Assembly: GCA_036796555.1 (NCBI GenBank) | Contig: DAIRCS010000151.1 | Span: 1-9,498, forward strand | Source of the DNA: JAJXWB01 sp036796555 | Lineage (GTDB): Bacteria > Pseudomonadota > Alphaproteobacteria > Rhizobiales > Beijerinckiaceae | Direction of reading: 5' to 3' | DNA length: 9,498 bases | Shown: positions 5,830-9,498 of the stretch, in pieces | How the letters are laid out: every line of letters begins with the position of its first letter | Numbering within the stretch: position 1 is the first letter of the stretch | Made by a program: the position numbers and the translations under genes | The notes under the pieces: model-generated | What the model saw: the letters and a program-made list of their open reading frames with translations, nothing else | The model's database searches: none | Told to the model about the DNA's origin: nothing

Positions 5830-6288
5830 ATGTCGAAGGGCGAAAACCGCTCCGCCGCGCGGCTCGCCGCCGTGCAGGCGCTCTACCAGATGGATGTGAC
5901 CGGCAAGGGCATCGCCGACATTTTCGCGGAATTCGAATCCCACTGGATCGGCCGCGAGATCGAGGGCGCGGAATACAAGCCCGCCGAAATCGCCTACTTC
6001 CGCAATATTCTCGAAGGCGTGCTCGCCGACCAGATCGCCATCGACCGCGAGGTGGACACGACCCTGTCGGAAGGCTGGCCGCTGAAGCGCATCGAAGCCG
6101 TCATGCGCGCCATTCTTCGCGCGGGCGATTACGAATTGCGCAGGCGCGCCGACGTGCCGGCCCGCGTGATCGTGTCGGAATATGTCGATATCGCCGGCGC
6201 CTTCTTCGAGCGCGACGAGGCCGGCATGATCAACGCCGTGCTCGACGCGCTGGCGCGCAAGACGCGCGCTGCCGAGTTTGCGCGTTAG
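5830..6288 (+). CDS. nusB: Transcription antitermination factor NusB
   Basis: RNA-binding factor that with NusE (ribosomal protein S10) loads on boxA RNA and supports antitermination of rRNA operons. The 152-residue, all-helical protein has the family N-terminal arginine-rich helix (RSAARLAAVQALYQMD, residues 7-22), the central ILRAGDYELR segment and the VIVSEYVDIAGAF / INAVLDALAR region at 113-143. The frame is open upstream into ribH to 5698, but the ATG at 5830 gives the correct N-terminus and follows the ribH stop by one base. The ribH-nusB pairing is common in bacteria. Length is at the normal value for alphaproteobacterial NusB, which carries a small insert relative to the E. coli protein. 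Confidence 0.95.
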   Translation: MSKGENRSAARLAAVQALYQMDVTGKGIADIFAEFESHWIGREIEGAEYKPAEIAYFRNILEGVLADQIAIDREVDTTLSEGWPLKRIEAVMRAILRAGDYELRRRADVPARVIVSEYVDIAGAFFERDEAGMINAVLDALARKTRAAEFAR

Positions 6289-6324
6289 CCAAGCGCGCCG
6301 TGCGGCCGCATAATCAAGGCATGG

Positions 6325-6334
6325 NNNNNNNNNN
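6325..6334. other. Assembly gap (10 N)
   Basis: Ten undetermined bases between nusB and the small lipoprotein gene. A run of exactly ten is usually a scaffold placeholder rather than a measured length, so the real distance and content between nusB and the next gene are unknown. The flanking bases (6289-6324 and 6335-6407) hold no gene I can support. Confidence 0.97.
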
Positions 6335-6358
6335 GTCACCCCTATTCTGCATCGGATG

Positions 6359-6388
6359 GAGGGCGTCACGCCGCACGGCGCAGCCCTC
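6359..6388. repeat. Small palindrome before the glycine-zipper gene
   Basis: GAGGGC (6359-6364) pairs with GCCCTC (6383-6388), enclosing a second stem CGCCG/CGGCG. It lies 24 bases after the assembly gap and 19 bases before the next start codon. It could be the edge of another intergenic palindromic element partly lost in the gap. No T-tract follows. Confidence 0.45.
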
Positions 6389-6407
6389 GGGAGCGAAAGG
6401 GCCACGC

Positions 6408-6710
6408 ATGAACGCTTCTCTCAAGATTTTCGCGGCGCTTGGAATCGCCGTGTCTCTGGCCGGCTGCTACAGCCCCGGCGAACGCGCGCTCGGCGGCGCG
6501 GCGCTCGGCGGCGCGGGCGGCGCCATCGTCGGCGCGGCGGTGTCAGGCGGCCGGGCAGGACCTACCGTCGCAGGCGCGGCGATCGGCGCGGCTTCCGGCG
6601 CCATCGTCGGCGCGGCCACGGCGCCGCAGCCGGGCTATGGCTACGGCGGCGGCTGCGCGCGCTGGGGCTACGACTATTACGGCAACCCGGTTTGCCTCCG
6701 GCCGTACTGA
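6408..6710 (+). CDS. Small glycine-zipper lipoprotein
   Basis: A 100-residue protein with a short signal sequence ending in the lipobox LAGC; Cys20 would be lipidated, placing it in the outer or inner membrane facing the periplasm. Residues about 28-68 are a glycine-zipper segment with repeated Gly-X3-Gly and Ala/Gly spacing (GGAALGGAGGAIVGAAVSGG, then a second GASGAIVGAA-type block), the type found in SlyB/Rcp-like and other membrane-associated proteins. The C-terminal tail is aromatic and Gly-rich with two cysteines around RWGYDYYGNPV. The frame is open upstream across the assembly gap, but the ATG at 6408 with AAAGG seven bases upstream gives the proper signal sequence. Similar short proteins are common in Rhizobiales; function is unknown, with an envelope-structural role only an inference. 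Confidence 0.82.
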   Translation: MNASLKIFAALGIAVSLAGCYSPGERALGGAALGGAGGAIVGAAVSGGRAGPTVAGAAIGAASGAIVGAATAPQPGYGYGGGCARWGYDYYGNPVCLRPY

Positions 6711-6747
6711 ACGGGACAGGGCGGGGCGGCCCGTGTAGGGTCCGCCC

Positions 6748-7743
6748 ATGTCCGCCAGGCTGACCGAAGACGATCTCATCGCCCGTTATTTCGCCCCGCT
6801 CGCGGGCGAAGGCGGGCTCGGTCTGCGCGACGACGCCGCGCGGATCGCGCCGCCGTCCGGTTGCGAGATCGTGCTGACGGTCGACGGGCTGGTCGCGGGC
6901 GTGCATTTCTTCGTCGACGACCCGCCGGAGACGATCGCGAAGAAGGCGCTGCGGGTGAATCTGTCCGACCTCGCCGCCAAGGGCGCGACGCCGCTCGGCT
7001 TCCTGCTGACGCTGGCGCTGCCGCGCGACTGGAAGCCGGACTGGCTGGAGGCCTTCGCCAGGTCGCTCGGCGAAGACGCCGCCGTCTTCGCCTGTCCGCT
7101 GCTCGGCGGCGACACCATTTCGACGCCGGGGCCGCTGACGCTGTCGATCACGGCGCTGGGGTCCGCGCCGGCGGGGCGCATGGTCCCGCGCGACGGGGCG
7201 CGGGCGGGCGACGCGCTCTACGTCTCCGGCGCGATCGGCGACGCGGCGCTGGGGCTGCGGGTCCGGACCGCGGGCCTGCAGGCCCGCAGCGAGCCTGACG
7301 GCCCGGCGTCCGGCGCCGCCTTCCTTCTCGACCGCTACCTTGTCCCGCAACCGCGCCTCGGCCTGGCGGCGGCGCTGCGGGAGCACGCCTCGGGCGCGAT
7401 GGACGTGTCGGACGGGCTCGTCGGCGATCTCGCGAAAATGCTGCGCGTGTCGGGAGTCAGCGCAGAGGTGGAGATCGCGCGCATTCCCCTGTCCGCGGCC
7501 GCGCGCGCCGCGATCGCCGCCGAGCCGCGCCTGCTCGAAGCCGCCCTGACCGGCGGCGACGACTACGAGATTCTCGCCAGCGTGCCGCAGGACCGGCGCG
7601 GGGCCTTCGAGGCGGATGCGAAGGCCGCCGGCGTCGCCGTCGCGCGCATCGGAATCGTCGTCGCCGGGCCGGGCGCTCCGACGTTCCGCGACGAGCGCGG
7701 GGCCCCCATGTCCTTCGCACGCGGCTCCTACAGCCATTTCTGA
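6748..7743 (+). CDS. thiL: Thiamine-monophosphate kinase
   Basis: ATP-dependent phosphorylation of thiamine monophosphate to thiamine diphosphate, the last step of cofactor synthesis, in the cytoplasm. The 331-residue protein carries the AIR-synthase-like fold and family motifs in order: LRDDAA (27-32) and TVDGLVAGVHF (44-54) for Mg-nucleotide, NLSDLAAKGATP (71-82), LGGDT (119-123), MDVSDGL (208-214) and TGGDDYE (258-264). All key Asp residues are present. The ATG at 6748 follows TAGGG at 6736-6740; it is 37 bases after the lipoprotein gene. ThiL next to nusB and rib genes is a widespread arrangement linking two cofactor pathways, here interrupted only by the small lipoprotein and the assembly gap. 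Confidence 0.95.
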   Translation: MSARLTEDDLIARYFAPLAGEGGLGLRDDAARIAPPSGCEIVLTVDGLVAGVHFFVDDPPETIAKKALRVNLSDLAAKGATPLGFLLTLALPRDWKPDWLEAFARSLGEDAAVFACPLLGGDTISTPGPLTLSITALGSAPAGRMVPRDGARAGDALYVSGAIGDAALGLRVRTAGLQARSEPDGPASGAAFLLDRYLVPQPRLGLAAALREHASGAMDVSDGLVGDLAKMLRVSGVSAEVEIARIPLSAAARAAIAAEPRLLEAALTGGDDYEILASVPQDRRGAFEADAKAAGVAVARIGIVVAGPGAPTFRDERGAPMSFARGSYSHF

Positions 7744-7788
7744 TTGTGTCGCGCGCGGCCGTCTTTAGGGTGCCCGCAACGGCAAGCG

Positions 7789-7793
7789 GGAGG
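7789..7793 (+). promoter_or_regulatory. Ribosome-binding site fixing the MFS gene start
   Basis: GGAGG lies seven bases before the ATG at 7801. The frame is open back to a TTG at 7744 directly after the thiL stop, but the 19 extra residues look like untranslated leader and lack a ribosome site, so 7801 is preferred. Confidence 0.65.
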
Positions 7794-7800
7794 CGGAGCA

Positions 7801-9042
7801 ATGGAGTCTGCGGGCGGAAAAGTCGCGCAGGAGGAGCGCGACAGGGCCGGCAAGCGACTCGCCGTGCGGCTGGCGGTGGCCTCGGCGCTGGCGGGCGGCA
7901 ACGCCGCCGTCATTTTCGCCACCGAATCGGTTCTCGGCGCGGCCATGTCGCCCAATCCGGGTTTCGCGACGGTTCCGCTCTCCTGCTATGCCGTCGGGCT
8001 CGCGCTCGGCACGCTGCCGATCGGCTGGATCGCGCGCAGCCGCGGCCGCAGGGCCGCCTTTCTCGTCGGCGCCTTCCTCGGCGTGCTCACGGGCTTGCTG
8101 GCGGCGGCCGCGAGCTTCATTTGGTCGTTTCCGCTGCTCTGCCTCTCGGCCGTCTTCGGCGGCGCCTACGCCGCAGCCTCGCAATCCTACCGTTTCGCGG
8201 CGGCGGACGGGGCGAGCCCGCGGCTCCAGCCCAAGCTGATCGCCTGGGTGATGACGGGCGGCGTCGTGGCCGCCGTGATCGGGCCGCAACTGGTCGAGCA
8301 TACGATGAACATCTGGCCGCAACACCTGTTCGCGGCGACCTATCTGGCGCAGGCGGGCGTCGCGGTTCTGGCGATGGCCGTGCTTTCGAGCGTGAAGGCC
8401 GCGCCGCCCGCCGCGGTTTCGGCCGGCGGCGGCAGGCCGCTCGGCGAGATCGTGTCCCGCCCGCAGTTCATTGTGGCCGTCATCTGCGGCACGGTGTCCT
8501 ACGGGTTGATGAATCTGGTGATGACGGCGGCGCCGCTCGCGATGAAACTCTGCGGCCTGTCGCTGACGCAGTCCAACCTCGGGCTGCAGTGGCACATTCT
8601 CGGCATGTATGCGCCGAGCTTCTTCACGGGGCCGTTGATCGTGCGCTTCGGCGCGCCGCGAATCGTCGCTCTCGGGCTGGGGCTCGAGGTCGCCGCCGCC
8701 GCCGTCGACCTTGCGGGGCTGACGGTCGGCCATTTCTGGATCGGGTTGATTTTGCTCGGGCTGGGTTGGAATTTCGGCTTCATCGGCGCCTCGGCGATGG
8801 TCGTGGCCTCGCACCGGCCGGAGGAGCGCACGAAGGTTCAGTCGTTCAACGATTTCGTCATTTTCGGCACGATCGCGGTCGGCTCCTTCGCGTCGGGCCA
8901 GATGCTGGCGCAGGGCGGCTGGAGCCTCGTCAATCTCGTCGTCTTCCCGCTGGCGGCGATCGCGCTGGTTTCGCTGGTCTGGCTGGCGCTGCGGCCGGCG
9001 CAATCGCTGGCCGAGGCGCCCGGCGGCGCAGGGGAGAGGTGA
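7801..9042 (+). CDS. Major facilitator superfamily transporter
   Basis: A 413-residue inner-membrane protein with about twelve hydrophobic segments in two halves, separated by a cytoplasmic loop at about residues 198-222. The first half starts with a charged N-terminal tail (1-19) then a membrane segment from about 20. The loop between segments 2 and 3 has ARSRGRR (78-84), a reduced form of the MFS motif A. After segment 4 comes SQSYRFAAADGASP, and in the second half GWNFGFIGASAMV, RPEERTKVQSFNDF (349-362) and GSFASGQ. These segments are characteristic of an MFS branch I associate with positions next to hppA in Rhizobiales. Substrate is unknown. The location beside thiamine and riboflavin genes invites a vitamin-transport guess, but nothing in the sequence shows it. 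The gap to thiL is 57 bases, so cotranscription is plausible. Confidence 0.88.
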   Translation: MESAGGKVAQEERDRAGKRLAVRLAVASALAGGNAAVIFATESVLGAAMSPNPGFATVPLSCYAVGLALGTLPIGWIARSRGRRAAFLVGAFLGVLTGLLAAAASFIWSFPLLCLSAVFGGAYAAASQSYRFAAADGASPRLQPKLIAWVMTGGVVAAVIGPQLVEHTMNIWPQHLFAATYLAQAGVAVLAMAVLSSVKAAPPAAVSAGGGRPLGEIVSRPQFIVAVICGTVSYGLMNLVMTAAPLAMKLCGLSLTQSNLGLQWHILGMYAPSFFTGPLIVRFGAPRIVALGLGLEVAAAAVDLAGLTVGHFWIGLILLGLGWNFGFIGASAMVVASHRPEERTKVQSFNDFVIFGTIAVGSFASGQMLAQGGWSLVNLVVFPLAAIALVSLVWLALRPAQSLAEAPGGAGER

Positions 9043-9176
9043 GAACCGTTAAAACTATCCTGACGACGCATTGCGGCCATAATTCATTTCTGGCAGAAAG
9101 CGCCGCAACTGCGGCCGGCCGGGCCGTCGGGAGGTTGATGCGCGGCTTCTAGCCGAAAAACACAACAGGCGGACAA

Positions 9177-9498
9177 ATGACACTCTGGCTCATCATTCTT
9201 GGCGGACTTCTATCCGTCGTCTACGGGATCATGACGATCTCGCAGCTCATGTCGGCGAGCACCGGCAACGCCCGCATGCAGGAGATCGCGGCCGCGATCG
9301 CCGAAGGCGCGCAGGCCTATCTCAATCGCCAGTACACGACCATCGCCATCGTCGGCGTCGTCATCTTCGTGGCGCTCGGCCTTCTCCTGTCCTGGCCCGT
9401 GGCGGTCGGCTTCCTGATCGGCGCGATCCTGTCGGGCGCGGCGGGCTTCATCGGCATGAACGTCTCGGTGCGCGCCAACGTGCGCACGGCGCAGGCGG
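9177..9498 (+). CDS. hppA: Membrane-bound proton-translocating pyrophosphatase, 3'-truncated by window edge
   Basis: Integral membrane enzyme that couples pyrophosphate hydrolysis to proton (or sodium) pumping. Only the first 107 codons are in the window; the full protein is normally about 700 residues. The start MTLWLIILGGLLSVVYGI forms the first membrane helix (about 3-25), followed by the family signature region EIAAAIAEGAQAYLNRQYTT (36-55), a second helix (about 54-72), a third (about 75-95) and the conserved GFIGMNVSVRANVRTAQA end. The ATG at 9177 follows AGGCGGA by three bases. The 134 bases separating it from the MFS gene contain no other gene I can support and probably include its own promoter, which I could not pin down. 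The determinants of K+-dependence and the catalytic loops lie beyond the window. Confidence 0.95.
   Translation, partial: MTLWLIILGGLLSVVYGIMTISQLMSASTGNARMQEIAAAIAEGAQAYLNRQYTTIAIVGVVIFVALGLLLSWPVAVGFLIGAILSGAAGFIGMNVSVRANVRTAQA

Noticed and set aside
7744..7771. Promoter for the MFS gene (TTGTGT with TAGGGT 16 bases later)
   Set aside because: TAGGGT is a poor -10 box and a similar string before thiL overlaps its ribosome site; too weak to call.
7746..9152. 468-codon plus-strand frame overlapping the MFS gene
   Set aside because: Arg/Gly/Ala-rich shadow with no membrane segments, whereas the other phase encodes a complete transporter.
9043..9176. hppA promoter around the CATAAT at 9078-9083
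   Set aside because: No -35-like hexamer at a suitable distance; a promoter probably exists here but I cannot place it.

Overview
This is a high-GC window in which every supported gene lies on the plus strand. Gene content and order (glyA, nrdR, ribD, ribE, ribH, nusB, thiL, an MFS gene, hppA) match a conserved housekeeping cluster of Alphaproteobacteria, most likely Rhizobiales/Hyphomicrobiales. A Methylocystaceae/Beijerinckiaceae-like relative is plausible, but I cannot fix the family from sequence alone. Most of the window is core chromosome. It is a draft assembly: ten Ns at 6325-6334 mark a scaffold gap.

Layout. 1-765: 3' two-thirds of glyA, closed by a clear intrinsic terminator (811-840). 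851-879: candidate promoter overlapped by a 9-bp palindrome, leading into nrdR (902-1390). 1391-1691: about 300 non-coding bases filled almost completely by a mosaic of palindromic repeats whose last hairpin abuts the ribD ribosome-binding site. 1692-2825 ribD; 2853-3470 a GIY-YIG/T5orf172-type protein; 3506-4108 ribE; 4189-5142 a secreted DUF3829/YiiG-like protein; 5143-5348 a second palindromic repeat; 5349-5828 ribH; 5830-6288 nusB. After the assembly gap come a small glycine-zipper lipoprotein (6408-6710), thiL (6748-7743), an MFS transporter (7801-9042) and the first 107 codons of the membrane pyrophosphatase hppA (9177 to the window end).

Function. RibD, RibH and RibE supply the pyrimidine deaminase/reductase, lumazine synthase and riboflavin synthase steps of riboflavin synthesis. 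GTP cyclohydrolase II and DHBP synthase (ribA/ribB or ribBA) are absent and must lie elsewhere. ThiL makes thiamine diphosphate. NrdR is the nucleotide-sensing repressor of ribonucleotide reductase genes, GlyA feeds one-carbon metabolism, and NusB acts in rRNA antitermination. No FMN riboswitch was recognised before ribD, ribE or ribH.

Parts worth a second look are accessory pieces set into this core cluster: the lower-GC GIY-YIG protein with a possible RAMA/DUF4357-like C-terminal domain between ribD and ribE, the DUF3829 protein between ribE and ribH, the palindromic mosaics before ribD and ribH, and the palindrome over the nrdR promoter. I see no CRISPR array, tRNA, rRNA, transposase or clear defence locus. 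The GIY-YIG gene is the only candidate for something poorly described, and the evidence for that is modest.
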